Shown here: positions 1 through 8,532 of the stretch, one piece after another
Layout of the letters: the number at the start of each line of letters is the position of its first letter
Position numbering within the stretch: the first letter of the stretch is position 1
Source: Deltaproteobacteria bacterium
GTDB taxonomy: Bacteria > Desulfobacterota > JAENJC01
Direction of reading: 5' to 3'
Assembly (NCBI GenBank): GCA_030646755.1
Contig: JAUSKU010000006.1
Span: 1 to 34,611 of the forward strand
DNA length: 34,611 nucleotides
The notes under the pieces: generated by a model
Database searches by the model: none
Told to the model about the DNA's origin: nothing
Seen by the model: the letters and a program-made list of their open reading frames with translations, nothing else
Program-made: the position numbers and the translations under genes

Positions 1-240
1 TACAAGCCTTCTCTGCGACAGCCAGTCGACACTGCTTTATTCCCGTCTACAAAGAATCATAGCAATGCGAAGCAATCTTGAGTTGGGTGTTTTGCCTGAT
101 TAGCGTCTTCCGCAATATCCATTCCGAACAGTATTGGGACAACCCCCGCTTTCCGCCAACCGCCTCATCCTCTCCCGCCGTTCAAATACCGCACCCATTT
201 CTCAGGGCCTAAAACACCCGTGCCTGCAAAACACGTTTCG

Positions 241-570
241 TTAGTCAACGAGCATCACTTTGATTACTGCCTTTACCTTCTCTATTACATTATCGCTTAT
301 CCTGTCGAGCCTCTTGACCAGTCTCTTTTTATCAACAGTTCTTATCTGGTCAAGGACAATCCATCCTGTTTTTCCTTGAAAAGTCAGCTTGACCCTTGTG
401 GGATAGTCGTGTGACTTGGTAGTCATGGGGGCTATGATCACCGTCTGAATGTTTCTGTTCATCTCGTCGGGGGAAATAACTACGCAGGGCCTTGTTTTCG
501 TGATCTCATGGCCTGTGGTGGGATCAAGGTTTATGAGATATACTTCGTACTGTTCTATTTCCACTCCCAC
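241..570 (-). CDS. mazF: MazF/PemK-type mRNA interferase toxin
   Basis: The 109-residue protein has the MazF/PemK layout: an N-terminal strand with Y-V-I-N-L-D-P, then GHEITKTRPCVVIS (about residues 20-33), a strand with VIIAPMTT, and a C-terminal helix. In this family the toxin cleaves RNA at short specific sites, and the conserved Arg and the Thr/Ser of the second strand take part in catalysis; both regions are present, so it looks intact. It overlaps the upstream antitoxin gene by 16 bases in another frame, the usual arrangement for coupled translation. It is expected to be expressed from the promoter ahead of mazE. The sequence target cannot be read from the protein. The family call is firm; toxicity is inferred. 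Confidence 0.93.
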   Translation of the reverse strand: MGVEIEQYEVYLINLDPTTGHEITKTRPCVVISPDEMNRNIQTVIIAPMTTKSHDYPTRVKLTFQGKTGWIVLDQIRTVDKKRLVKRLDRISDNVIEKVKAVIKVMLVD

Positions 571-803
571 CCTTCCATGTCAATGTCTATATCGCTGATC
601 AGGGGAGCATCCTCGCGTCTCTCATGCATCATCTGGAATGCCTTGTCCCATCCTTCTCTCGACTTGCCTTTAACTGGCCTGATTACAATCCTGTTTTTTT
701 CAACCTCAAGATCTACCTGATCTTCGATATCGAACTGCTTGAGAATCACCTTTGGGATCCTTATCCCTTTTGAATTCCCGATAGATATTATGTTTGTCCT
801 CAT
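555..803 (-). CDS. mazE: MazE-type antitoxin, AbrB/SpoVT fold
   Basis: The 82-residue protein begins with the swapped-hairpin DNA-binding signature SIGNSKGIRIPKVILKQF, followed by V-D-L-E-V and IVIRPVKG, which is the AbrB/MazE N-terminal domain. The acidic tail (residues about 62-82, rich in D and E, with W at the end) is the part that normally wraps the MazF toxin. The ATG at 803 has GAGGAGG (809-815) five bases upstream. A second ATG at 807 is in another frame. It neutralises the neighbouring MazF and probably represses its own promoter, as in known mazEF loci; palindromes overlap that promoter. Confidence 0.92.
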   Translation of the reverse strand: MRTNIISIGNSKGIRIPKVILKQFDIEDQVDLEVEKNRIVIRPVKGKSREGWDKAFQMMHERREDAPLISDIDIDMEGWEWK

Positions 804-835
804 CCATGCCTCCTCATAAAAATCACTTCAATGTA

Positions 836-864
836 ATTATAAAGTAGCTACTCTTTTTAGTCAA
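836..864 (-). promoter_or_regulatory. Sigma70-type promoter of mazEF
   Basis: On the minus strand TTGACT (859-864) and a perfect TATAAT (836-841) are separated by 17 bases. Transcription would start near 829, giving a leader of about 26 bases before the mazE ATG. The match to consensus is very good. Confidence 0.85.
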
Positions 865-877
865 ACAAAATGACTAA
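843..877. promoter_or_regulatory. Candidate autoregulatory operator of mazEF
   Basis: Two palindromes sit on the promoter. AGTAGCTACT (843-852) is a perfect 10-base palindrome in the spacer between -35 and -10. TTAGTCA (857-863) and TGACTAA (871-877) form a perfect inverted repeat with a 7-base spacer that covers the -35 box. MazE antitoxins typically bind such sites with MazF as co-repressor; binding here is inferred. Confidence 0.55.
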
Positions 878-937
878 GAATGGGAAAATGGACCTAATTC
901 AGTGAAACCTCCTCTTATTATGCGTATAGCACAAGAG

Positions 938-2389
938 TTAAACCGCATACCCCTTCAGACTGCCTGCCTTCTTGATATACTCATCCACCTCTTTCTTCTT
1001 CCCCTCAAACCCCTTCCTTCCCATCATCCCATAGGCATACTGCTTCCCATGTTCCACACCAGGCTGGTCAAAGGGGTCTATGTTGTAAAGACCTCCGGCG
1101 AAAGCGGTCTGGATCATCATCATCTGGAGGAGTTGGCCTACTGTGAATGCGTTTACCTCAGGAAGGGTTATGGTGCAGTTCATCCTGTGATTATGGGTGA
1201 GAGCCATCTCCGAGGCCAGCATCTCCGCCTGTATAAGTTCCTTAAGGGTATGACCTCCGAGATATCCAAGCTCGCCGATCTCTTTATACGCCTTTGGTAT
1301 CTTCGCCTCAGCCCCAAAGTCCTTGACTCCTATCAGTGTAACTACCTTGTCAAAAGGCCCCTCTATGTAAAGCTGGAGTTGGGAGTGCTGGTCTGTTGCG
1401 CCCAGGGCCTTTATAGGCGTAGGCCCCGTATGGACAATCTTTCCATCAAGAGAAACCTTTTTACCAAGGGATTCTGCCCATAGCTGCCTGTACCAGTCCG
1501 CAATGTCCTTGAGTGAGTCGGCATAAGGCATCATGACGGACATAGGCTTTCCCTTCTTGTCAGCAAGGAACTGGAGGGTTGCGTTGAGATATGCAGGGTT
1601 CTGAAAGAGGTCTCCCGTCATGCATAGCTCGTTCATGTATGCTGCACCTGCAAGAAGTTCCTCTATGTCGATCCCTACAACAGCAGCTGGGAGAAGTCCC
1701 ACAGATGAAAAGACGGAAAACCTCCCGCCGACATTAGCCGGAATGGGAAAAGTCTCAAGACCCTCATCAGTTGCTATCTTCCTTAGTATCCCCTTCTCAG
1801 GGTCAGTTGTTGCAACCATGTGATCCTTATAATTCTTGCCGAGCCTCTTTTTAAGCATATCTCTTACGATGATGAACTGGCTCATGGTCTCCGCCGTCCC
1901 GCCGGACTTGCTTATGACGTTGAACATCGTCTTTTCAGGGTCAACCACCCTCAATATCCCCTCGAACCCGGCAGGGTCTATATTGTCTGCCACGAACAAT
2001 CTTGGACAGCCGTTCCTCTCCTTTTTCGTAAGGAGGTTGTAGTGAGGAGGATTCAGGGCGGTTTGGAGTGCTATGGGGCCGAGGGCAGAGCCCCCTATTC
2101 CAAGGACAACAAAAGCTTCACAATCTGTCTTAACTTTATTGGCAAACGACTTGATATTGCTTACATTTTCACCCTGATAAGGGAGGTCAAAGAAGCCAAC
2201 CCTCCTCTCCCTCCAATCTTTCTTGAGCGCCTTGTCTGCTCTCTTGGCCTTGGCAGCCATCTTCTCCAGCTCATTAAGGGTTATCCCGTAACCCTTTCCG
2301 ATGGAGTCGGCCATCATGTTCTTGTAATCAAGGGATATCCTCATGCCAGTCTTCCATTTGGGATCCTTCCAGTTCACCTTTTTCTGCAT
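938..2389 (-). CDS. pgi: Glucose-6-phosphate isomerase
   Basis: This cytosolic enzyme interconverts glucose 6-phosphate and fructose 6-phosphate in glycolysis and gluconeogenesis. Visible family motifs are VLGIGGSALGP (about residue 95), the phosphate-binding SKSGGTAET, the signature VGGRFSVFSSVG, the catalytic Glu in QLWAESLGK, the His in TDQHSQLQLY, and the second signature FDQPGVEHGK near the end. The ATG at 2389 is chosen because GAGAGG lies just upstream and the residues after it (MQKKVNWKDPKW) begin the conserved part. A 31-residue upstream extension is open but lacks an RBS. That gives 483 residues, normal for the shorter bacterial form. It stands alone, with a gap of about 350 bases to the divergent acs gene. 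Confidence 0.95.
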   Translation of the reverse strand: MQKKVNWKDPKWKTGMRISLDYKNMMADSIGKGYGITLNELEKMAAKAKRADKALKKDWRERRVGFFDLPYQGENVSNIKSFANKVKTDCEAFVVLGIGGSALGPIALQTALNPPHYNLLTKKERNGCPRLFVADNIDPAGFEGILRVVDPEKTMFNVISKSGGTAETMSQFIIVRDMLKKRLGKNYKDHMVATTDPEKGILRKIATDEGLETFPIPANVGGRFSVFSSVGLLPAAVVGIDIEELLAGAAYMNELCMTGDLFQNPAYLNATLQFLADKKGKPMSVMMPYADSLKDIADWYRQLWAESLGKKVSLDGKIVHTGPTPIKALGATDQHSQLQLYIEGPFDKVVTLIGVKDFGAEAKIPKAYKEIGELGYLGGHTLKELIQAEMLASEMALTHNHRMNCTITLPEVNAFTVGQLLQMMMIQTAFAGGLYNIDPFDQPGVEHGKQYAYGMMGRKGFEGKKKEVDEYIKKAGSLKGYAV

Positions 2390-2593
2390 AGGCACCTCTC
2401 TGCTCAGTATATTAAAGGGCTCAAACCTAAGAAATTCAGTATAGTACGGATGAAATATAGCAGGGTTGCATAAATAAATCAATCAAGTCCAATGGAATGC
2501 TCCCGTTTCTGGATTGACAATACACAGCCTATTTAGTAAATTCAGACATATTGAAATCTATTATTGCTTGTAGGGAACATGGAAGACTTTATT

Positions 2594-2695
2594 ATCTGCA
2601 GATTTCACAGATAACCAAAAGTAGGCGTTTCTAAGCGACGCCGATTACATCTTTAGGCCTTCAAAAATCTGTGCAATCTGTGTAATCTGTGGACC
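2594..2695. repeat. Dispersed palindromic repeat, copy A
   Basis: This intergenic element has CTGCAGATTTCACAGAT on the left and repeated ATCTGTG units on the right (2668-2695), so the two ends can pair. Its middle carries AGTAGGCGTTTCTAAGCGA (2620-2638). A related element lies at 8355-8512 with the same middle (one base different) and the same ATCTGTG-rich right side. No coding is seen in it. It lies directly upstream of acs, so any acs promoter must be in or just after it. Confidence 0.65.
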
Positions 2696-2737
2696 GCTGT
2701 TTGCGGTTTTTAGGACATCTTATCTGGAGGTATACCA

Positions 2738-4708
2738 ATGGGAGAAAAGAGCATCGAAGTCCATATGCACGAAGAGAGGGTACTGAGACCAGACCCCTCA
2801 TTCAGTGAAAGAGCCCATATAAAGAGCATGGATGAGTATCAGGCCTTGTATGACAGGTCTGTAAAAGATCCTGACGGCTTCTGGGCCGAGCAGGCGGGGA
2901 TGCTTGATTGGCATAAGAAGTGGGATAAGGTCTCCGAGTGGGACTTCAACAAGCCTGAGACAAAATGGTTCATTGGAGGAAAGCTAAACGTATCTGAAAA
3001 CTGCATAGACAGGCACCTGAAGTCCTGGAGGAGGAACAAGGCGGCCATCATCTGGGAGGGGGACGACGGGAGCTACAGGTCCTACACATACCAGCAGCTG
3101 TCATATGAGGTAAACAGGTTCGCCAACGTCCTGAAGAAGAAGGGCGTAAAGAAAGGGGACAGGGTCACCATATATCTTCCCATGATACCTGAGCTTGCCA
3201 TCTCCATGCTGGCATGCGCAAGGATAGGAGCCATACACAGTGTCGTCTTCGGCGGATTCAGCGCACCGTCCCTGAGGGACAGGATAAGGGACTGTGCATC
3301 AAAGATCGTTATCACAGCGGACGGCGGCCTAAGGGGAGGAAGGTATGTAACCCTCAAGCACAACTGCGACGAGGCCCTCCTTGAATGCCCAAGCGTTGAG
3401 CACGTGATAGTAGTAAAGAGGCTTGACGGAAAGGTCGAGATGAAGAACGGAAGGGAGACATGGTGGGAAGATGAGATGAAGGCCTCTGACATCACATCCT
3501 ACTGCGAGCCGGAGGTCATGGATTCTGAAGACCCCCTCTTCATCCTTTATACAAGCGGAAGCACTGGAAAACCCAAGGGAGTCCTCCATACAACGGCAGG
3601 ATATCTCCTCTTTACAGCATTGACATTCAAGTGGATATTCGACTACAGGGAAGAGGACATCCATTTCTGCACAGCTGACATAGGGTGGGTAACGGGCCAC
3701 AGCTATATAGTCTACGGCCCCCTGGCCTGCGGCGCCACGACCCTGATGTTCGAAGGGGTTCCAACATATCCTCATCCTGACAGGTTCTGGGAGGTTGTGG
3801 ACAAGCACAAGGTAAACATATTCTACACGGCGCCAACCGCCATAAGGGCGCTTATGAGAGAAGGCGAGGAATGGGTAAAAAAACATGACTTGAGCAGCTT
3901 GAGATTACTTGGGACCGTTGGCGAGCCTATAAACCCTGAGGCATGGATTTGGTATCACCAGATGGTGGGGAAGGGGAAACTCCCGATTGTAGACACATGG
4001 TGGCAGACAGAGACCGGGGGGATACTGATAACGCCCCTTCCAGGCGCCATGTCCCTTAAACCAGGCTCTGCCAACAGGCCATTCCCCGGAGTTGTACCAA
4101 AGGTCCTGAGGGAGGACGGGAGCGAGGCAGGGGTCGATGAAGGAGGGTATCTGGTCATAGACAGGCCTTGGCCTGGAATCCTGAGAGGTACCTATGGAGA
4201 CCCTGAGAACAAGAGGGTAAAGGAGGTCTACTTCTCGAAGTTCCCTGGAAAATACTTCACCGGAGACGGCGCAAGGGTAGACAAAGACGGGGACTTCTGG
4301 CTCATGGGAAGGATAGACGATGTCCTTAACGTTTCAGGCCACAGGCTGGGGACTGCGGAGATAGAGAGCGCCCTTGTATCACACCATGCAGTGGCAGAGT
4401 CGGCGGTGGTAGGTTACCCCCATGAGATAAAAGGCGAAGGGATATATGCATTCGTCGTACTAAAGGATGTAGTAAAGCCTTCCGATGCCCTGAAAAAGGA
4501 GCTGGAAGGACATGTGAGATCGCTGATAGGCCCCATTGCCAAGCCTGACAAACTCCAGTTCGCAGCAGGCCTCCCAAAGACAAGGAGCGGAAAGATAATG
4601 CGCCGTATCTTAAGAAAGATAGCGAGCGGACACATCGAGGAGGTTGGTGATATATCGACCCTGGCAGACCCGTCGGTGGTTGATTTGTTGCTGAAGGAGA
4701 GGCTATAG
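2738..4708 (+). CDS. acs: Acetyl-CoA synthetase (AMP-forming)
   Basis: This 656-residue adenylate-forming enzyme activates acetate with ATP and CoA. The order of motifs is complete: the N-terminal ACAS domain ([16 protein letters not shown]), the P-loop-like [15 protein letters not shown], the A5 motif [10 protein letters not shown], the hinge [20 protein letters not shown], and the C-terminal [11 protein letters not shown] with the lysine acetylated in other bacteria as a control. The W in [10 protein letters not shown] favours acetate as substrate. GGAGG at 2726-2730 lies seven bases before the ATG. The last six bases overlap the end of the convergent membrane-protein gene. The enzyme would allow acetate use or salvage. 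Confidence 0.96.
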   Translation: MGEKSIEVHMHEERVLRPDPSFSERAHIKSMDEYQALYDRSVKDPDGFWAEQAGMLDWHKKWDKVSEWDFNKPETKWFIGGKLNVSENCIDRHLKSWRRNKAAIIWEGDDGSYRSYTYQQLSYEVNRFANVLKKKGVKKGDRVTIYLPMIPELAISMLACARIGAIHSVVFGGFSAPSLRDRIRDCASKIVITADGGLRGGRYVTLKHNCDEALLECPSVEHVIVVKRLDGKVEMKNGRETWWEDEMKASDITSYCEPEVMDSEDPLFILYTSGSTGKPKGVLHTTAGYLLFTALTFKWIFDYREEDIHFCTADIGWVTGHSYIVYGPLACGATTLMFEGVPTYPHPDRFWEVVDKHKVNIFYTAPTAIRALMREGEEWVKKHDLSSLRLLGTVGEPINPEAWIWYHQMVGKGKLPIVDTWWQTETGGILITPLPGAMSLKPGSANRPFPGVVPKVLREDGSEAGVDEGGYLVIDRPWPGILRGTYGDPENKRVKEVYFSKFPGKYFTGDGARVDKDGDFWLMGRIDDVLNVSGHRLGTAEIESALVSHHAVAESAVVGYPHEIKGEGIYAFVVLKDVVKPSDALKKELEGHVRSLIGPIAKPDKLQFAAGLPKTRSGKIMRRILRKIASGHIEEVGDISTLADPSVVDLLLKERL

Positions 4709-5194
4709 GCGACCCTTCCTATATTTCCTTATCGCAATAAATAAAAGAGACAGGATAATAACGAAGTAGTTAACAACCATAAACCATGGTGAATGCCAGC
4801 CAAACAAGGATGGGAAGGCGTAGGACTCAACAGAGGATAAAGGCCACAGATAAGGGGTGGGAAGGTAATCTGGCCGGTGAAGAGGTATGTCCATGAGGAT
4901 TTCCACTCCCCATGCAGCCAAGGGCCATGCCCTATCTTTAATAAAATAATAGGTTATGCCAAACAGGAAAACAAAGACTATGAGGCTATGGCTCAGGCCG
5001 TAAAGTTCCCACGACCACCAGGGGATCAGGGCCGGTATCGGAGGCCCTAAGGGGATTCCCTTTATAAGACGATAGACAAAATAAGGTCCCCATCCAAGTA
5101 AGTCCGGGAAGACACCCCAGAAAACAGCCCATTTCCAGTATCTCTTTGAATGGAATATTATATAAGACCAGAGTCCGTGGGCTACAATGTCCAT
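4703..5194 (-). CDS. Integral membrane protein, possibly YdjM/DUF457-like hydrolase
   Basis: The 163-residue protein has about four hydrophobic segments (around residues 18-30, 65-88, 90-105 and 135-155) and a basic C terminus (RKYRKGRL). Conserved-looking polar residues are D2-x3-H6 at the start, F-P-D (29-31), H-S after the second loop and M-D-I-P-L-H (about 100-105). This pattern recalls the membrane-bound metal-dependent hydrolase group (YdjM/DUF457), but the usual THS motif is only partly present, so the family call is tentative. GAGG lies about six bases before the ATG. It follows mtaB by 20 bases on the same strand and probably shares its transcript. No function is proposed. Confidence 0.7.
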   Translation of the reverse strand: MDIVAHGLWSYIIFHSKRYWKWAVFWGVFPDLLGWGPYFVYRLIKGIPLGPPIPALIPWWSWELYGLSHSLIVFVFLFGITYYFIKDRAWPLAAWGVEILMDIPLHRPDYLPTPYLWPLSSVESYAFPSLFGWHSPWFMVVNYFVIILSLLFIAIRKYRKGRL

Positions 5195-5214
5195 AAAAGC
5201 CTCTATCCGCAGAT

Positions 5215-6519
5215 TTATTTTATAATATATGCCCTGCCTTCACTATCTGCAACCTGAACTCTAATCTCTCTGTTTACCATATTTTCGCCGCAATCTACCT
5301 GCAACTGAAGGTAATTTCTGGTTGTTGCCTTGAATAGAGTAGACTCTTTATCCCTCTTCCTTTCACCAAGGGCCACGACCTCTTTCCCTACAAATCTGCC
5401 CATAAACTCTCTCTTCTTCTCTTCGGACAATCTCCTGAGCATCTCGCTCCTCTCATTTATCTTCTCTGGAGGAACATGGTTGGGATAGTCCGCAGCAGGC
5501 GTACCCTTCCTCTTTGAGTAGGGGAATACATGTAAGTAGCTAATCGGAAGTCCCTTCAACAGATTGAATGTATTTAAAAACTCCCCCTCCCCTTCCCCTG
5601 GAAATCCAGCTATAACATCGATTCCTATCCCTATCTCCTTTACCTTATCTGCAACCTTTTCTATGACAGATGCAAAGTAGGAGGATGTATACCTCCTGTT
5701 CATGGCATTAAGAATGGTATCGTCCCCGCTCTGTAAAGGTATATGAAGGTGGTTGCATATGGCTGATGAAGTCGAGAGAAACTCTATGAACTCGTCAGTA
5801 ATCTCCATTGGCTCCAGGGAGCTTATCCTTACCCTAAGAGTTGGGAACTCTCTGTCTATCATCTTTATCAGTGCTAAGAGCTCTGTCCGCGGCTGAAGGT
5901 CCTCCCCATAATAACCGAGATGGATACCGGTAAGAACCACCTCCTTGTATCCCTCATCTATAAGTCTATTGAGGCCATCCATGACCTCTGCCGGATTAAC
6001 GCTCCTGCTGCCGCCTCTGGCATAGGGGACTATGCAGTAGGAGCAGAATGCATGACACCCTTCCTGGATCTTCAGATAGGCCCTGGTCTGCCCGGAGAAG
6101 TTAGATACCTTGAACCCTTTTACTTCTGTTTCTTTGAAGATGTCGGTTGTAATTATTTCCGGGTAGAGACGCCCCGGCGGGACGTCTCTACGGAGAATGG
6201 CGGCTATATCAATCTTACCTGTATTTCCTATGACGTAGTCAACTCCCTCTATCCCGGCAACCTCTTCAGGGCTCACTTGGGCATAGCAACCGGCAACTAC
6301 TACCTTTGCATAAGGGTTTTGCCTCTTGGCCCTCCTGATAAGCTGTCTTGACTGGAAATCACTCTTGTGGGTAACTGTGCAGGTATTGATTATATAGACA
6401 TCTGCCAGGCCGGAAAAATCCGTAAGACGGAAGTCCCCATTCTTTAGAGACTCCTCCATTACGGCTGAATCTAACTGATTCGTTTTGCATCCAAGGGTTG
6501 TAATAGCAACGGTTTTCAA
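5215..6519 (-). CDS. mtaB: tRNA t6A37 C2-methylthiotransferase MtaB
   Basis: This radical-SAM enzyme adds a methylthio group to t6A37 of tRNAs that read ANN codons. It has the N-terminal UPF0004 domain with cysteines in TLGCKTNQLDS, NTCTVT and AGCYAQ, which hold one 4Fe-4S cluster. Next comes the radical-SAM motif CHAFCSYC (residues 155-162), GFPGEGEGEF, and a C-terminal TRAM domain. CKTNQ with this spacing distinguishes MtaB from MiaB and RimO. The start is a TTG: the one at 6531 has no RBS, while the one at 6519 has GAGGT six bases upstream, giving 434 residues. Residues 110-119 (RRDVPPGRLY) are encoded by a hairpin repeat that lies inside the gene in frame. It is preceded by the TPR gene (45 bases) and followed by the membrane-protein gene (20 bases). 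Confidence 0.93.
   Translation of the reverse strand: MKTVAITTLGCKTNQLDSAVMEESLKNGDFRLTDFSGLADVYIINTCTVTHKSDFQSRQLIRRAKRQNPYAKVVVAGCYAQVSPEEVAGIEGVDYVIGNTGKIDIAAILRRDVPPGRLYPEIITTDIFKETEVKGFKVSNFSGQTRAYLKIQEGCHAFCSYCIVPYARGGSRSVNPAEVMDGLNRLIDEGYKEVVLTGIHLGYYGEDLQPRTELLALIKMIDREFPTLRVRISSLEPMEITDEFIEFLSTSSAICNHLHIPLQSGDDTILNAMNRRYTSSYFASVIEKVADKVKEIGIGIDVIAGFPGEGEGEFLNTFNLLKGLPISYLHVFPYSKRKGTPAADYPNHVPPEKINERSEMLRRLSEEKKREFMGRFVGKEVVALGERKRDKESTLFKATTRNYLQLQVDCGENMVNREIRVQVADSEGRAYIIK
6163..6191. repeat. Hairpin repeat inside mtaB
   Basis: GTAGAGACGCCCC (6163-6175) pairs with GGGACGTCTCTAC (6179-6191) with one mismatch and a 3-base loop. The GTAGAGACG/CGTCTCTAC arms resemble dispersed intergenic palindromes known in several bacterial genomes. 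Here the element lies within the open mtaB frame and is translated. Confidence 0.8.
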
Positions 6520-6564
6520 GGGAGACCTCAATCAGGTGTGAATTGTCTGCCGGTAGGGGAGTTT

Positions 6565-7008
6565 CTATCTTAGTCCAAGTCTCGCAAATACGATCCCGAT
6601 ATACTTGTTCAAAAGATTTTCTCTTTTAAAAAAGGGGATAACTGGAGATTTTCTCATTCCGAGCTTAATTAATTCATCAACTATATCTTTATTTTCTTCA
6701 TGATGAAGGCCCTCTCTTAATATCTGCATTGCATCGGTTCTTTGACCGCTAAGCAGATAGACCCTGCCAAGGTTGAGATAGTGAAGCGAATTTTCAGGCT
6801 CCTCTTTCATCGCCTCCTCGCACATAGAGATTGCCTTTTTAAACTGTCCCCGCTCTCTTGCTATGCAAAAGGCGAGATATGACCGATTAACCGGCGTGCT
6901 GTCTATGCTCGTTACCCTTTCGAAAAATGCAAGCGCTGATACCATGTCTCCATTGTTAATGGCTTCAACGCCCTTTTTAAAAAGATTCTCTGCCTCTGTC
7001 CCCGGCAT
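6565..7008 (-). CDS. Tetratricopeptide repeat protein
   Basis: The 147-residue protein consists mainly of TPR helices: AENLFKKGVEAINNGDMVSA, then YLAFCIARERGQFKKAISMC, then HYLNLGRVYLLSGQRTDAMQ, each with the W/L/G/Y-A-F-A-P spacing of TPR units. This suggests a protein-protein interaction scaffold. There is no signal peptide if translation starts at the ATG at 7008, which has AAGGAG seven bases upstream; an open extension to 7077 lacks an RBS. The C terminus (SPVIPFFKRENLLNKYIGIV) is a typical ending of short TPR proteins in anaerobic bacteria. It heads a probable operon with mtaB; a possible promoter, TTGATA with a TATATA box, lies near 7060-7090. The partner is unknown. Confidence 0.85.
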   Translation of the reverse strand: MPGTEAENLFKKGVEAINNGDMVSALAFFERVTSIDSTPVNRSYLAFCIARERGQFKKAISMCEEAMKEEPENSLHYLNLGRVYLLSGQRTDAMQILREGLHHEENKDIVDELIKLGMRKSPVIPFFKRENLLNKYIGIVFARLGLR

Positions 7009-7077
7009 TTGAACGCTCCTTTTTAAATTCTGTTTATATGTATTAAGAGCTTGCATAATATATATAACACAATTCAT

Positions 7078-7452
7078 ATTTTTTTATCAAGTATGATGGT
7101 CTTGTAAGAAGAGAATCTCTCTCAGGAATCCATCGGACACATGGCATCCTTCTTCGTCCTGCTTAAAATGGTATGGGTGTAAATCATGGTTGTCCTGACT
7201 GCTATGGCAAAGAGAGTATGATAAACAACACAGCGAAAGAACTATCTTGAATAACTCCGCATCTTATTATAAGATTATATGAAAGCATAATTTGGGGGTA
7301 TTGAATATTATTGCTGTTGCCCGCCTAAGCAAAAGATCAGGCTACTGGAAGAAAAGAATCAGAAAAACAATCCACCTACATTGACGATTAACTCTCATGC
7401 TGCTTACAAAAAGTCTCAAGTCGCACTCCAGACGCACAAGTGAGCCATAATA
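7078..7452. other. Intergenic region, no supported gene
   Basis: This 375-base AT-rich stretch lies between the divergent TPR and rlmA-like genes. A 25-codon ORF (7173-7250, plus strand) encodes NHGCPDCYG but has no RBS, so it is not called. No tRNA, terminator or convincing repeat was found. Promoters for both flanking genes must lie here. Confidence 0.6.
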
Positions 7453-8325
7453 ATGGAGCATATGCACACCATTCTGCAATGTCCCGTTTGCCGGAATCCC
7501 CTGATTCCGTCGACAGGCGGATACCAATGCTCAAACAAGCACACCTTTGATGTTGCGCGTCAAGGATATGTCAATTTGATGCTTGCCCATAAGAAGCACT
7601 CGAAAGAGCCTGGAGACAGCCCTGCTATGATTCAGAGTCGTCGAAGGTTTCTGGACCAGGGGTTTTACGATATGGTATCCGATGGAATCAATGAAGTCGT
7701 TGGCGGCAATCTCCACGAACTGGAAGACGGAACAGCCTTCAGCATACTTGACGCGGGTTGCGGGGAAGGTTTTTATCTCAAGCGCCTTAAAGAGTATCTG
7801 ATCGGCCGCTCAGGGGGTCGAATACCCCTCGACTGCTATGGAGTCGACATCTCAAAATTCGCGGTCGGCAAAGCTGCCCAACGAGACAAGACAATCAGCT
7901 GGGCCGTTGCCAATATCGTTGATCTGCCATTTGAATCCGGCTCCCTGGACATAGTTATGAACGTCTTTGCCCTGGCAGACTTCAATGAATTCTCACGGAT
8001 ACTCAGGGAGACAGGAAAACTGGTGATCGTTACCCCAGGCCCCAGGCACCTGAACGGCTTGAGAGAGATTATCTATCCTGTTTCAAGAGAACATACCCAT
8101 TCAGAAATGAGCGAAGAGGCCAAAGGGCTTTTTACTCTTTCTACTGCAAAGAGAGTCAACTATCCACTTGAGCTGAAGCGTAACGAGGAGATCATGGACC
8201 TTCTGGCCATGACCCCCTACTTCTGGAATATAGATCTGAACACCAAGTCCAAGGTGGAAGCGCTTAACAGATTGGAATTAGAGGTCGACGTGGTGATATC
8301 TGAATTCGACAAAACAAAGCAGTGA
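7453..8325 (+). CDS. RlmA-type 23S rRNA guanine-N1 methyltransferase
   Basis: The 290-residue protein starts with a zinc-binding module, CPVC (residues 10-13) followed by C-x3-H (CSNKH), then FDVARQGYVNLM, a hallmark of the RlmA/TlrB family that methylates N1 of a guanine in helix 35 of 23S rRNA. The SAM-binding core is visible: ILDAGCGEGFYLKRL (motif I), YGVDISKFAV (motif II) and IVMNVFALADFNEFSRIL. RlmA(I) modifies G745 and RlmA(II)/TlrB G748; the target here is not decided. The ATG at 7453 has only a weak RBS; the ATG at 7462 has GGAG very close. It is a single-gene unit with moderate G+C. Confidence 0.87.
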   Translation: MEHMHTILQCPVCRNPLIPSTGGYQCSNKHTFDVARQGYVNLMLAHKKHSKEPGDSPAMIQSRRRFLDQGFYDMVSDGINEVVGGNLHELEDGTAFSILDAGCGEGFYLKRLKEYLIGRSGGRIPLDCYGVDISKFAVGKAAQRDKTISWAVANIVDLPFESGSLDIVMNVFALADFNEFSRILRETGKLVIVTPGPRHLNGLREIIYPVSREHTHSEMSEEAKGLFTLSTAKRVNYPLELKRNEEIMDLLAMTPYFWNIDLNTKSKVEALNRLELEVDVVISEFDKTKQ

Positions 8326-8354
8326 GATGAATATAATCCTAAATTCTGCAATTG

Positions 8355-8512
8355 GCCGCAGATGCACGCAGATACCAACAGTAGGCGCTTCTAAGCGAAC
8401 GCAGATAAAACCAACAGTTATTGCTTGTAATGATTTCACTTAAAAGGTGAGTATTAGTTTTTGTTTAAGTCTTTGAAAATCAGTGCAAATCTGTGTAAAT
8501 CCGTGTCCAAAT
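8355..8512. repeat. Dispersed palindromic repeat, copy B
   Basis: This is related to 2594-2695. AGTAGGCGCTTCTAAGCGA (8380-8398) differs from copy A by one base. GCAGATGCACGCAGATACC on the left matches the AT-CTG-TG rich stretch on the right (8480-8512). About 50 bases of extra sequence (8405-8470), including TTATTGCTTGTA, which also occurs near copy A (2561-2572), separate the halves. It fills the gap between the convergent rlmA-like and DUF3047 genes. Confidence 0.6.
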
Positions 8513-8532
8513 GCTTTTTTTAGGGTAACCGG

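Noticed and set aside
902..1483. Open frame of 193 codons opposite pgi
   Set aside because: It lies wholly within pgi on the other strand and has no RBS or domain; a shadow of the real gene.
2390..2482. N-terminal extension of pgi
   Set aside because: The 31 extra codons have no RBS and do not look like the family, while the ATG at 2389 has GAGAGG.
4330..4350. TTTCAGGCCACAGG inside acs resembles the accessory-region repeat
   Set aside because: It is the coding sequence for the conserved V-S-G-H-R motif and lacks the rest of the repeat.
7173..7250. 25-codon ORF encoding NHGCPDCYG
   Set aside because: It has no ribosome binding site, is short, and the frame closes just upstream; a CxxC by chance is possible.
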